This document shows positions 1 through 7,658 of a stretch of 64,000 bases of DNA, piece by piece (the first letter of the stretch is position 1; each line of letters begins with the position of its first letter). The position numbers and the translations under genes are program-made. The notes under the pieces were generated by a model that did not search any database, was not told the origin of the DNA, and was given only the letters and a program-made list of their open reading frames with translations. This stretch comes from Pseudolysinimonas_A sp049651805 (GTDB lineage Bacteria; Actinomycetota; Actinomycetes; Actinomycetales; Microbacteriaceae): positions 32,625-96,624 of the forward strand of contig NZ_JBASCU010000008.1 of the NCBI RefSeq assembly GCF_049651805.1, given 5' to 3'.

Positions 1-885
1 CAGGCGGTTTACCAAGCGTTCGCCACGTTGCTCGACCCGGGTGACGAGGTACTCGTCCCCACGCCGTACTGGACGACCTACCCCGAGGCGATCAAGCTCG
101 CGGGCGGGGTTCAGGTGGATGTCTTCGCCGGCGCCGACCAGGGCTATCTGGTCACGGTCGCCCAGCTCGAGGCCGCCCGCACCCCACGGTCGAAGGTGCT
201 GCTCTTTGTGTCGCCGTCCAACCCGACCGGAGCCGTGTACTCGCCCGAGCAGGTCGCGGCGATCGGAGCGTGGGCCGAAGAGCACGGGCTCTGGGTGATC
301 AGCGACGAGATCTACCAGAACCTGACGTACGACAATGTAAAGGCCACCTCGATCGTCGACGCGACGCCTGCACTGGCCGACCGCACGCTCCTGGTCAACG
401 GCGTCGCGAAGACCTACGCGATGACCGGATGGCGCCTGGGCTGGATGGTCGGACCCGCCGACGCGATCACCGGAGCGGCGAACCTCCAGTCGCATCTGTC
501 CAGCAACGTGTCGAACATCTCGCAGCGGGCGGCCCTGGCCGCACTCACCGGGTCGCAGGAGAGCGTCGAGCAGATGCGCCAGGCGTTCGACCGTCGGCGC
601 AAGCTCATCGTCGAGGGCCTCAACGCCATCCCCGGGATGGTCTGCCCGACCCCGGAAGGCGCGTTCTACGTCTACCCGGATGTCACGGGTCTGCTGAACC
701 GCGAATGGGGCGGGGTGACTCCGACGTCATCGCTCGAACTCGCCGACCTCGTTCTCGAGCAGGCCGAGGTCGCCGCCGTGCCGGGTGAGGCGTTCGGCCC
801 GAGCGGCTACCTGCGTTTCTCGTACGCGCTCGGCGACGACGACATCCGCGAGGGCGTCAGCCGGCTTCAGAAGCTCTTCTCGTAA
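1..885 (+). CDS. Pyridoxal-phosphate aminotransferase, class I/II (5' end outside window)
   Basis: The reading frame is open from base 1, so the start lies to the left; 294 residues are present of a family that is usually about 400. The segment NGVAKTYAMTGWRLGW holds the PLP-binding lysine (VAKTYAMTG), preceded by SPSNPTG and by DEIYQ, the classic aspartate-aminotransferase fold type I motifs. The C-terminus carries the expected arginine region (GYLRFSYALGDDDI). It resembles the aspartate/aromatic aminotransferase branch that transfers amino groups between amino acids and 2-oxo acids in the cytosol; the exact substrate cannot be read from the sequence. It ends 24 bases before the convergent LysR gene, with a small palindrome between them. 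Confidence 0.9.
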   Translation, partial: QAVYQAFATLLDPGDEVLVPTPYWTTYPEAIKLAGGVQVDVFAGADQGYLVTVAQLEAARTPRSKVLLFVSPSNPTGAVYSPEQVAAIGAWAEEHGLWVISDEIYQNLTYDNVKATSIVDATPALADRTLLVNGVAKTYAMTGWRLGWMVGPADAITGAANLQSHLSSNVSNISQRAALAALTGSQESVEQMRQAFDRRRKLIVEGLNAIPGMVCPTPEGAFYVYPDVTGLLNREWGGVTPTSSLELADLVLEQAEVAAVPGEAFGPSGYLRFSYALGDDDIREGVSRLQKLFS

Positions 886-975
886 CCGTGGGTTGAGGAG
901 CGCCCGCCGTCAGGCGGACGCACGCCGGGCTTCGCCGCGGCTTCGAAACCCGTCGCGAGCTGTCGATACGACCTC
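886..975. repeat. REP-like palindromic repeat at a convergent gene end
   Basis: The inverted repeat GCGCCCGCC/GGCGGACGC (900-921, loop of 4) lies between the stop codons of the aminotransferase and the convergent LysR gene. The adjacent stretch 938-975 contains GCTTCGAAACCC and GTCGATACGAC, the same kind of TTCGA/TCGATAC half-motif seen in the other repeats of this window. It probably works as a bidirectional terminator. The repeat runs into the last codons of the LysR gene. Confidence 0.5.
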
Positions 976-1803
976 GGCGGCGACGGCGTCGAGCAGCGGC
1001 GAACGCAGGTTCCACTGCTGCCAGTAGAGCGGCACGTCGATGAACCGCGCGGGGTCGAACTCGACGGTGCCCTCGGCCTGGGCGTCGGGCAGCATCCCCC
1101 AGCCCAAGCCCAGTCGCACGGCGAGCGCAAAGTCTGCGGAAGCCGGCACCCGGTGTCGCGGTGGGGCGAGGGTGCGCCGGGTCACTGTCCGCAGGTAGCG
1201 CGCCTGCAGCTGATCTTTCTCGTCGAAGACGACGACCGGTGCGAGGGCGAGGGATGCCGCACCCGGCCCGTCAGGGAACCAGCGGGCGGCGAAGCCCGGC
1301 GCCGCTCGCGGCCGGTAGCGCATGCTCCCGAGCGGCGTCGACGTGCATCCCGGCACCGGCTCGGCTTGCGAGGTGACGGCGCCCATCACGGTGCCGCTCG
1401 CGAGCCAGCCGGCGGTGTGATCCTGGTCGTCGCGGTAGATCTCGAAGACGATCGGATGCTCGCGGGCGACCCGCTCGAGCGCCGGCAGGATCCACGTGGC
1501 GAGCGAGTCGGCGTTCACAGCGATCGGCACCGTCGTCACTCCCTCGGCGCCGCCCAGCGCCTGGTCGGTTTCGTGCTCCAGTAGGGAGAGCTGCCGAGCC
1601 ATCCGCACCAGCTCTTCTCCGGGTCCGGTCGCCCGGGCCGGCTTGCTGCGCACGACGAGCACCCGTCCCACCTGCTGTTCAAACGCCTTGAGCCGCTGGC
1701 TGACGGCCGATGGGGTCACCTTGAGCCGGTGTGCGGCGGCGTCGAGCGTTCCCTCCTCGACGACGGCGCGGAGGGTCTCGAGATGTTCCCGGTCGTACCT
1801 CAT
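910..1803 (-). CDS. LysR-family regulator of ArgP/LysG type
   Basis: This 297-residue protein has an N-terminal winged helix-turn-helix (residues about 5-60; LDAAAHRLKVTPSAVSQRLKAFE) and a periplasmic-binding-like effector domain. The HTH and the divergent position next to a LysE-type exporter match ArgP (IciA)/LysG, which activates export when lysine or arginine accumulates. I placed the start at the ATG at 1803 because the LysR alignment begins there; an upstream extension in frame has no family similarity and would run into the promoter of the exporter. The last 15-20 residues are encoded by repeat-like DNA and look like an added tail. Confidence 0.85.
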   Translation of the reverse strand: MRYDREHLETLRAVVEEGTLDAAAHRLKVTPSAVSQRLKAFEQQVGRVLVVRSKPARATGPGEELVRMARQLSLLEHETDQALGGAEGVTTVPIAVNADSLATWILPALERVAREHPIVFEIYRDDQDHTAGWLASGTVMGAVTSQAEPVPGCTSTPLGSMRYRPRAAPGFAARWFPDGPGAASLALAPVVVFDEKDQLQARYLRTVTRRTLAPPRHRVPASADFALAVRLGLGWGMLPDAQAEGTVEFDPARFIDVPLYWQQWNLRSPLLDAVAAEVVSTARDGFRSRGEARRASA

Positions 1804-1874
1804 CGACAGCAACGCTAATGCTTCGACAGAATCTTGAGGTGGACTGACGCGGATTCGCGGCCTACGGTCAGCGT
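1804..1874. promoter_or_regulatory. Divergent promoter region, LysR regulator / LysE exporter
   Basis: These 71 bases separate the starts of the regulator and the exporter and must hold both promoters and the regulator's binding site. LysR proteins of this type normally bind just upstream of the exporter gene. I see no strong palindrome that would pin the operator. Confidence 0.45.
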
Positions 1875-2504
1875 GTGACCACTCCGCTTCTCGCCGCACT
1901 CGCCGGCCTCGGGCTCGGCCTGTCGCTCATCATCGCGATCGGCGCGCAGAACGCCTTCGTGCTGCGGCAGGGCCTCCGCCGCGAACACGTGCTCGCCGTC
2001 GTACTGGTCTGCGCGGTGTCGGATGCGGTGCTCATCATCGTCGGAGTGGCGGGCGGCGGGGCGCTCTTCGCCGCGCTGCCGTGGCTCGTCGAGATCATCC
2101 GCTGGGTCGGCGCGGCGTTCCTCGTCGCCTACGGCGTGCTCGCCGGGGTGCGCGCGATCCGCCGCCCGAAGCCGGGCGCCGACGGTCTGCGTGCCGACGG
2201 GTCATCCGAGACCAGGGGCCTCGCCGTCGCCATCACCACCTGCCTCGCGCTCACCTGGCTCAACCCGCACGTCTACCTCGACACGGTGCTGCTGCTCGGC
2301 TCCGTCGGCAGCACGCACGGCGATGACCGCTGGTGGTTCGCCGGCGGCGCGACGCTCGGCAGCATCCTGTGGTTCACCTCCCTCGGATTCGGCGCCCGCC
2401 TGCTCGCACCCCTGTTCGCGAAGCCCCTCGCCTGGCGCATCCTCGACGGGATCATCGCGATCGTCATGATCGCGATCGCCCTCAGCCTCCTCCTCGTGCG
2501 CTGA
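1875..2504 (+). CDS. lysE: LysE/ArgO-family amino-acid exporter
   Basis: The protein has 209 residues and about six hydrophobic segments. The N-terminus carries the family signature IAIGAQNAFVLRQGLRREHVL, and the second half has CLALTWLNPHVYLDT; both are diagnostic of the LysE/ArgO translocators that export lysine or arginine across the cytoplasmic membrane. Start is the GTG at 1875. The divergent LysR gene is the expected regulator. Whether it moves lysine, arginine or both cannot be told from sequence. Confidence 0.9.
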   Translation: MTTPLLAALAGLGLGLSLIIAIGAQNAFVLRQGLRREHVLAVVLVCAVSDAVLIIVGVAGGGALFAALPWLVEIIRWVGAAFLVAYGVLAGVRAIRRPKPGADGLRADGSSETRGLAVAITTCLALTWLNPHVYLDTVLLLGSVGSTHGDDRWWFAGGATLGSILWFTSLGFGARLLAPLFAKPLAWRILDGIIAIVMIAIALSLLLVR

Positions 2505-2584
2505 CGCGATCTCAACCGATCGGTGGAGGCAGTTCCCGCCGTCCGGTCGTGGTGGCGGATGCGGGCGGGCGCGAGTGTGGAGGC

Positions 2585-3448
2585 ATGACAGAAACAGTGG
2601 TGCGGGTCCATGACCTGCGAAAGACCTACCAAGGAGGTGTGGAGGCGCTGCGCGGCGTGAGTTTCGAGATCGCGCGCGGCGAGACCTTCGCTCTGCTCGG
2701 CCCGAACGGTGCCGGAAAGTCGACGACCATCGAGATCCTCGAGGGATACCGCGACCGCTCCGGCGGCACGGCGGAGGTGCTCGGCACCGACCCGCAGCGC
2801 GGCGACCTCGACTGGAAGGCTCGGCTCGGCATCGTGCTGCAGGGAACCGATGAGGCTCCTGCCGCGACGGTCCGCGAGCAGCTCGCGCACTTCGCGGGCT
2901 TCTACCCGAAGCCGCGCGACGTCGACGAGGTGATCGCGGCGGTCGGGCTGACCGACAAGGCGAAGACGAGCATCCGCAAGCTCTCCGGCGGTCAACGCCG
3001 GCGGGTGGATGTCGCGCTCGGCATCGTCGGCGGCCCCGAGCTGCTCTTCCTCGACGAGCCGACCACCGGGTTCGACCCGGCGGCCCGGCGTTCGTTCTGG
3101 GACCTCATCCGGCGCCTGCAAGACGAGGGCACGACGATCCTGCTGACCACGCACTACCTCGATGAGGCGGCCGAGCTCTCGAGCCGGGCCGGCATCATCG
3201 CGAACGGCGTGATGGCGGCGATCGGCGGCATCGACGAACTCGGTGGCGCGGAGGCGCGAGTGCCGATCGTGCGCTGGCGCGAGAACGGCGTGGCGCGCGA
3301 GGAGCGCACCGACGCACCCGGGTCCGTCGTGGCACGGCTTGCCGCACTCGGCGAACCGGAGGGGCTCGAGATCATCCGACCGAGCCTGGAAGACGTCTAC
3401 CTCTCATTCGTGGGAGCTGACAAGGAACTACTGGAGGTGACGGCGTGA
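2585..3448 (+). CDS. ABC exporter ATP-binding protein (ABC-2 type)
   Basis: A 287-residue nucleotide-binding subunit. Walker A is GPNGAGKST (residues about 39-47), the signature is LSGGQRRR, Walker B is LLFLDEPTTGFDP, and the switch histidine is in TTHYLDEA. The C-terminal extension after residue 215 is typical of drug/antibiotic or polymer export ATPases. The ATG at 2585 is chosen because MTETVVRVHDL starts the ABC fold; longer versions have no similarity. It is the first gene of a tight operon, overlapping the permease by 4 bases, with a two-component system behind it. Its cargo is unknown. Confidence 0.92.
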   Translation: MTETVVRVHDLRKTYQGGVEALRGVSFEIARGETFALLGPNGAGKSTTIEILEGYRDRSGGTAEVLGTDPQRGDLDWKARLGIVLQGTDEAPAATVREQLAHFAGFYPKPRDVDEVIAAVGLTDKAKTSIRKLSGGQRRRVDVALGIVGGPELLFLDEPTTGFDPAARRSFWDLIRRLQDEGTTILLTTHYLDEAAELSSRAGIIANGVMAAIGGIDELGGAEARVPIVRWRENGVAREERTDAPGSVVARLAALGEPEGLEIIRPSLEDVYLSFVGADKELLEVTA

Positions 3449-4248
3449 ACGCGCTGGTGATGAACGGCGCCTCGCGCGTCGGCTACGAGGTGCGGACTTA
3501 CTTCCGCCAGGGGGACACGGTGTTCTTCACCTTCCTCTTCCCAGTCGTGATGCTCACGATCTTCTCGGTCGCGTTCGGCGAGGTGCCGTTCGGTGAGCCG
3601 GGAGCGGAGCTCAGCGCCGCCGAGTTCTACCTGCCCGGCATGATCGCGGCCGGCGTGCTGCTGTCGGGCCTGCAGAACATGTCGATCGACATCGCCATCG
3701 AGCGAAGCCAGGGCACGCTCAAGCGCCTCGGCGGAACCCCGCTGTCGCCGGTGTCGTACTTCATCGGCAAGCTCGGTCAGGTGCTGCTCACCGGGCTGCT
3801 GCAGTCGGCGGTGCTCATCCTCGTCGCGGTCGTCGCGTTCGGGGTCGACCTGCCGACGGATGCGGGCAGCTGGCTCACCTTCGGCTGGGTCTTCCTGCTC
3901 GGTGTCACGACCTGCGCCCTGCTCGGCATCGCCCTGTCGGCGATCCCGCGTTCGGCCCGCAGCGCGACGGCGGTCGTCATCCCGATCGTGCTGATCCTGC
4001 AGTTCATCTCGGGCGTGTACCTCGCGTTCGCGTCGCTGCCCGAGTGGCTGCAGAACGTCGCGAGCGTGTTCCCGCTCAAGTGGTTGGCGCAGGGGATGCG
4101 CGCGGTGTTCCTGCCCGATGCCTTCGAGGCGGTCGAGGCCGGCGGCGCGTGGGATCTGCCCGGTGTCGCGCTGGTCTGCGCCATCTGGCTGGTGGTGGGC
4201 CTGGTGCTCGCCCGCCTCACCTTCCGCTGGATCCGCAAAGATGCCTGA
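3445..4248 (+). CDS. ABC-2 type permease
   Basis: A 267-residue membrane protein with six predicted transmembrane helices and a large first outer loop containing polar residues (GEVPFGEPGAELSAAEFYLPG), the layout of ABC-2 family exporters. The motif FYLPGMIAAGVLLSG and the ERSQGTLKRLGGTPLSP coupling region are typical. It starts on a GTG overlapping the ATPase stop and ends directly against the kinase start, so it is translationally coupled to both. It most likely forms a dimer with two copies of the ATPase. The substrate may be an antibiotic, a lipid or a cell-wall precursor. Confidence 0.9.
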   Translation: MNALVMNGASRVGYEVRTYFRQGDTVFFTFLFPVVMLTIFSVAFGEVPFGEPGAELSAAEFYLPGMIAAGVLLSGLQNMSIDIAIERSQGTLKRLGGTPLSPVSYFIGKLGQVLLTGLLQSAVLILVAVVAFGVDLPTDAGSWLTFGWVFLLGVTTCALLGIALSAIPRSARSATAVVIPIVLILQFISGVYLAFASLPEWLQNVASVFPLKWLAQGMRAVFLPDAFEAVEAGGAWDLPGVALVCAIWLVVGLVLARLTFRWIRKDA

Positions 4249-5403
4249 ATGGGGCATGTGACAGCAGTGCTGGGTTCCCGGTGGTGGGCGCTCGCGGTCG
4301 GTGTGGTGGTCACGGTATGTGCCGTGCTGCTCGCCGTCGCGGCGCCCACCACCGCGCACTGGTGGGTCGGCGCGGCCGCCCTCGCGGTCTTCGTCGTGGT
4401 CTACCTCGTCGTCGGGCGCCGGGCGGCCGACGGGTCGCCCGGCGCCATCGCCTTCATCGTGACGAGCGTCGTCACCACCGGGGCGCTCGTCTCGGTCGAC
4501 CCGCCGCTCGCCGTCTTCCAGGCGCTGGCGATGCCCTCCGCGTGGGTGCTGACGACCTCCCGCCGGGCGGCGATCGTCGCGAACGCCTTCATCGCCGCGG
4601 CCACCGGCACCGGCTTCTTCGTGGCACTCGGGCCGGCAGCGGCGACGAGTGCCGCGGTCACGGTGCTCTTCTCATTCGTCGGCTCCGTCGCGCTCGGCCT
4701 GTGGATCTGGCGCATCGCCGAGTACGGCGACGAGCGGGCGCGGCTGCTCGACAAGCTGACCGCGGCGCAAGACGAGCTGGCCGCCCTGCATCGGGATGCC
4801 GGCGTCACCGACGAGCGGGAACGTCTCGCCCGCGAACTGCACGACACGATCGCCCAGTCGCTCGCCGGGGTGGTGCTGCTCGCGCAACGTGCCCGACGCG
4901 ACCATGCCGCCGGGAAGCTGCGCGATGACACCCTCGAACTCGTCGAGGATGCCGCTCGGGCGGCCCTCTCGGAAACCCGCACCCTGGTCGCCGGCAGCGC
5001 CCCCGTCGAACTCTCGAGCGGGATAGCCGAGGCTCTCGACACCCTCGCCGCCCGATTCCGCCGGGAGACCTCGGTGGCGATCTCGTGCGACGTCGCCCTC
5101 ACCTCCCCCCTCGACCGTGACGCTGAAGTCGTGGTGCTGCGCTGCGCGCAGGAGGGTCTGGCGAACGTGCGCAAGCACTCAGGAGCGACAGCGGTACGCG
5201 TGACCCTCGTCGACGAAGCCGACACCGCCGTGCTGCGGGTGGAGGACGACGGACGCGGCCTCGACCCCGACGCGGTGCCCGACGGTTTCGGGTTGAGCGG
5301 GCTCCGCGCGCGGCTCGCCCTCGTCGGCGGAACACTCGAACTGCACGGCGGCCCCAGCGGAACCACCGTCGTCGCCCGCATCCCGAGGGAGACGACGGCA
5401 TGA
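4249..5403 (+). CDS. Sensor histidine kinase, HisKA_3/NarL-partner type
   Basis: 384 residues. The first 150 hold five or six membrane helices with almost no outside domain, as in intramembrane-sensing kinases. The dimerisation helix carries RERLARELHDTIAQSLAGVV with the phosphate-accepting histidine, and the ATPase domain has LRCAQEGLANVRKHSGA (N box), EDDGRGLDP and GFGLSGLRARL. The gene starts one base after the permease stop and overlaps the response regulator by 4 bases. By analogy with LiaS/DesK-type systems it probably senses envelope stress or the exporter's cargo and controls this same operon; that is inference. Confidence 0.92.
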   Translation: MGHVTAVLGSRWWALAVGVVVTVCAVLLAVAAPTTAHWWVGAAALAVFVVVYLVVGRRAADGSPGAIAFIVTSVVTTGALVSVDPPLAVFQALAMPSAWVLTTSRRAAIVANAFIAAATGTGFFVALGPAAATSAAVTVLFSFVGSVALGLWIWRIAEYGDERARLLDKLTAAQDELAALHRDAGVTDERERLARELHDTIAQSLAGVVLLAQRARRDHAAGKLRDDTLELVEDAARAALSETRTLVAGSAPVELSSGIAEALDTLAARFRRETSVAISCDVALTSPLDRDAEVVVLRCAQEGLANVRKHSGATAVRVTLVDEADTAVLRVEDDGRGLDPDAVPDGFGLSGLRARLALVGGTLELHGGPSGTTVVARIPRETTA

Positions 5404-6026
5404 TCAGCGTCGTCATCGTCGACGACCACCCGATCGTGCGGTCGGGACTCGTGGCGCTCGTGGAATCGGCCGACGATCTGTCGGTCGTCGGCACCGGGGC
5501 GACCGGACTCGACGCCGTCTCGCTCGCGCAGGCGCATCGACCCGACGTCGTGCTGATGGACCTGCGCATGCCCGAACTCGACGGCGACGAGGCGACCGCC
5601 CGCATCCTGGCCGCCGTGCCGACGACGCGGGTCATCATCCTCACCACGTACGAGAGCGACGACGCGATCCTGCGCGCGATCGGTGCGGGGGCGAGCGGCT
5701 ACCTGCTCAAGGCGGCGCCCGAGGCGGAGCTGCTCGCCGGCATCCATGCGGTCGCCGCGGGCGAGGTGGCGCTGGCTCCGAGCGTGTCGCGGGTGCTCGT
5801 GCGTCAGGCGGCCAGGCCCGCACCGGCGGTGACGCTCACCCCGCGCGAACTCGACGTGATGCGTCTGGTGGCAGAAGGGTTGTCGAACCGCGAGATCGGC
5901 GAGCGCCTGCACCTCGGCGAAGCGACCGTGAAGACGCATCTGCTCACGGCGTTCCCGAAGCTCGACGCGAAGACCCGTACCGGCGCCGTGACCCGCGCCC
6001 GCGAGCTGGGACTTCTCGGCGGCTGA
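5400..6026 (+). CDS. Response regulator, NarL/LuxR type
   Basis: 208 residues: a receiver domain with acidic pocket (VIVDDHP), phosphorylatable aspartate in VVLMDLRMPELDG and lysine in GYLLKAAPE, then a LuxR-type HTH (LTPRELDVMRLVAEGLSNREIGERLHLGEATVKTH). It overlaps the kinase by 4 bases and is its cognate partner. One unusual residue is a phenylalanine-proline in LLTAFPKLDAKTRT where most family members have I-x-x-KLG. The last 87 bases of the gene are repeated at 25376-25462 with only two differences. Confidence 0.92.
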   Translation: MISVVIVDDHPIVRSGLVALVESADDLSVVGTGATGLDAVSLAQAHRPDVVLMDLRMPELDGDEATARILAAVPTTRVIILTTYESDDAILRAIGAGASGYLLKAAPEAELLAGIHAVAAGEVALAPSVSRVLVRQAARPAPAVTLTPRELDVMRLVAEGLSNREIGERLHLGEATVKTHLLTAFPKLDAKTRTGAVTRARELGLLGG

Positions 6027-6039
6027 GTCCGCGCGACGA

Positions 6040-6120
6040 CCTCGGGAACCTCGAGCGAGGAGTAGCGGCCGTCCGTCCCGAGCTCGTCGAGTGCAGGATC
6101 TTCGTCGCGATGCGCCGGGT
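6040..6120 (-). pseudogene. Fragment of an epoxide-hydrolase C-terminus
   Basis: About 80 bases align, same orientation and with many mismatches, to the C-terminal part of the epoxide-hydrolase remnant at 25735-25815 (shared words ACCTCGAGCGAGG and GTAG.GGCCG). There is no usable reading frame. Together with the kinase fragment beside it this accounts for most of the 346-base gap 6027-6372. Confidence 0.5.
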
Positions 6121-6149
6121 CGTCGGCCGCCGCGCCGGGGAGGGTTAGC

Positions 6150-6369
6150 CGGCTCCATCGAGTTCATCACAGCCAGCGTCGGCACCGGAGCGCTCTCGTC
6201 GATCGACCCGACACTCGCGGTCTTCCAGGCGCTGGCGATGTCCTCGATGTAGGTGCTCAGCCGCCCGCGACCCGCGTGCATCGTCGCCAGCGCGGTCGGC
6301 TCTGGGTTCTTCGTCGCTCTCGGGTCGTCGGTCGCGACGACCGCCGCGGTCAAGTTGCTCTTCAGGTGA
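6150..6369 (+). pseudogene. N-terminal remnant of a second histidine kinase
   Basis: This stretch is a diverged copy of the intact kinase at 4440-4676. Both contain the run TTCCAGGCGCTGGCGATG and the same order of words before and after it (GAGCGCTC, TCGACCCG, TTCTTCGTCGC, GCTCTTC). The copy has an in-frame TAG (GATGTAGGTG), a short deletion, and stops abruptly near 6366, seven bases before the stop codon of the adenylate kinase gene. It is clearly non-functional. It marks the left edge of the island; the C-terminal end of a matching response regulator lies at the right edge (25376-25462). Confidence 0.75.
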
Positions 6370-6372
6370 GGC

Positions 6373-6981
6373 TCAGCGGCTTCCGCCCGCCTTGCGGGGC
6401 TCAGCGCTGGTGGCCGTCAGGTTGCGGAGCGTCCGCACGAGCCCTGCCGCCACGGCCGTGGGGTCGCCTCGTCCGTCTGCATCGATCACGATGCCGCGCT
6501 CGCGGTAGATGTCGAGAAGGGGAACGGTCACCTCTTCATAAATAGCGATCCGCCCCCGAATCGCCCCGACTCTGTCGTCAGCACGGCCGCCGCGCGATCC
6601 GCGGAGCGTCAGGCGGGCTTCGAGTTCGTCTGCGGCGACCGACAGGTTCACCACGGCGTCCAGTCGCAATGCCCTGCTCGCGAGTACACCGTCCAATTCC
6701 TCGACCTGACCCCTCGTGCGCGGATAGCCGTCAAGGATGAAGCCCTGTTCCGTGTCTGCCGCTGCCAGGCGGCCCTCGATCATTGAGTTGGTGATGTCGT
6801 CCGGAACGTAGCCACCATCCGCCAGGACCTTCTCGACCTCACGACCGAGAGCAGTACCTTGGCGGACATGCTCTCGGAAGAGGTCCCCTGTAGAAATCGT
6901 TGGAACTCCTAGCGCAACGGACAAGAGCGATCCCTGCGTCCCCTTTCCCGACCCGGGTGGCCCGATGAGTAGTGTGCGCAT
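6373..6981 (-). CDS. adk: Adenylate kinase (short form), island copy
   Basis: 202 residues with the P-loop GPPGSGKGTQ at positions 7-16, the AMP-binding STGDLFREHV, the catalytic DGYPRTRGQVEELD and the lid arginines in RADDRVGAIRGR. All residues expected for AMP + ATP = 2 ADP are there. It lacks the zinc-finger lid of long forms. It is unlikely to be the housekeeping adk, which in actinobacteria sits in the secY/infA ribosomal region; here it is translationally coupled (TGATG, one shared base) to bioY at the end of a catabolic operon that includes two AMP-producing enzymes. I infer a role in recycling that AMP. Confidence 0.88.
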   Translation of the reverse strand: MRTLLIGPPGSGKGTQGSLLSVALGVPTISTGDLFREHVRQGTALGREVEKVLADGGYVPDDITNSMIEGRLAAADTEQGFILDGYPRTRGQVEELDGVLASRALRLDAVVNLSVAADELEARLTLRGSRGGRADDRVGAIRGRIAIYEEVTVPLLDIYRERGIVIDADGRGDPTAVAAGLVRTLRNLTATSAEPRKAGGSR

Positions 6982-7607
6982 CAGCGCCAGCGCTTGGCCA
7001 GCGCCCAGAACCCGGGCAGGAGCAGCGCCGCAAGGATGGCCTTGAACACATCACCGATCATGAAGGGAAGTAGCCCGCCTTGCACCGTTGCGGCTAGCAC
7101 GTTACTGGTTCCGAATACTGAGACGAGGGTCTCCGAAGTCCAACCACTCAGCACCACGTAGAGCCACGGCAATCCGAAGGCGTAGATCACGAGCGTTCCG
7201 GCCGCGAACGCCAGGAACGTGGTCGGAACCTTTCGGTCCCAGGAGCGCTGTGCCAGCCACCCGACGAGTCCGGAAGCAAGAACGAAGCCGAACAAGAACC
7301 CGCCTGACGGCGCCCCGATCGGCGAGCCGTGGCCGGCAGCGGCGAAGACCGGCAGTCCGAGGGTGCCGAGCACGACGTAGAGCGACATCGAGATCACCGA
7401 ACGCACGGCGCCGAGCGTCGCTCCGACGAACAGAACGGCGAACGTCTGTCCGGTGATCGGGACCGGCAGGAGCGGAATTGCCCACTGAGCGGCGATGCTC
7501 ACCAAGGCAGTTCCGGCGACCACGGCCGCGGCATCGCGCACGACACTGCGCTGCGCGATGACGTCGAGAAGGGTTGTGCGGCTGCGGACATCCAGGGCGA
7601 TGGTCAT
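6981..7607 (-). CDS. bioY: BioY biotin transporter
   Basis: 208 residues, six transmembrane helices. Family motifs are clear: PLLPVPITGQTFAVLFVGATLGA, YVVLGTLGLPVFAAAGHGS, GGFLFGFVLAS and the C-terminal LLPFMIGDVFKAILA. BioY is the substrate-binding subunit of the ECF biotin importer and can work alone or with a general EcfA/T module; no EcfA or EcfT gene is in the window. Its presence next to a biotin carboxylase and carrier protein indicates that this operon brings in its own cofactor. The first 20 residues before the first helix are not conserved. Confidence 0.93.
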   Translation of the reverse strand: MTIALDVRSRTTLLDVIAQRSVVRDAAAVVAGTALVSIAAQWAIPLLPVPITGQTFAVLFVGATLGAVRSVISMSLYVVLGTLGLPVFAAAGHGSPIGAPSGGFLFGFVLASGLVGWLAQRSWDRKVPTTFLAFAAGTLVIYAFGLPWLYVVLSGWTSETLVSVFGTSNVLAATVQGGLLPFMIGDVFKAILAALLLPGFWALAKRWR

Positions 7608-7658
7608 CGTGGTACCTCATTACGGGTGAGCGGACAGGGTGGTGGGGAACAGGGTCGA

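Noticed and set aside
4401..6353. Long open frame on the minus strand opposite the kinase and regulator genes
   Set aside because: It is antisense to two clearly recognised genes and its translation is arginine/serine-rich low complexity with no motif; long antisense frames are expected at this GC content.
7608..7658. Riboswitch or BirA operator in front of bioY
   Set aside because: The gap is only 51 bases, inside an operon, and contains no recognisable palindrome of the BioR/BirA kind.
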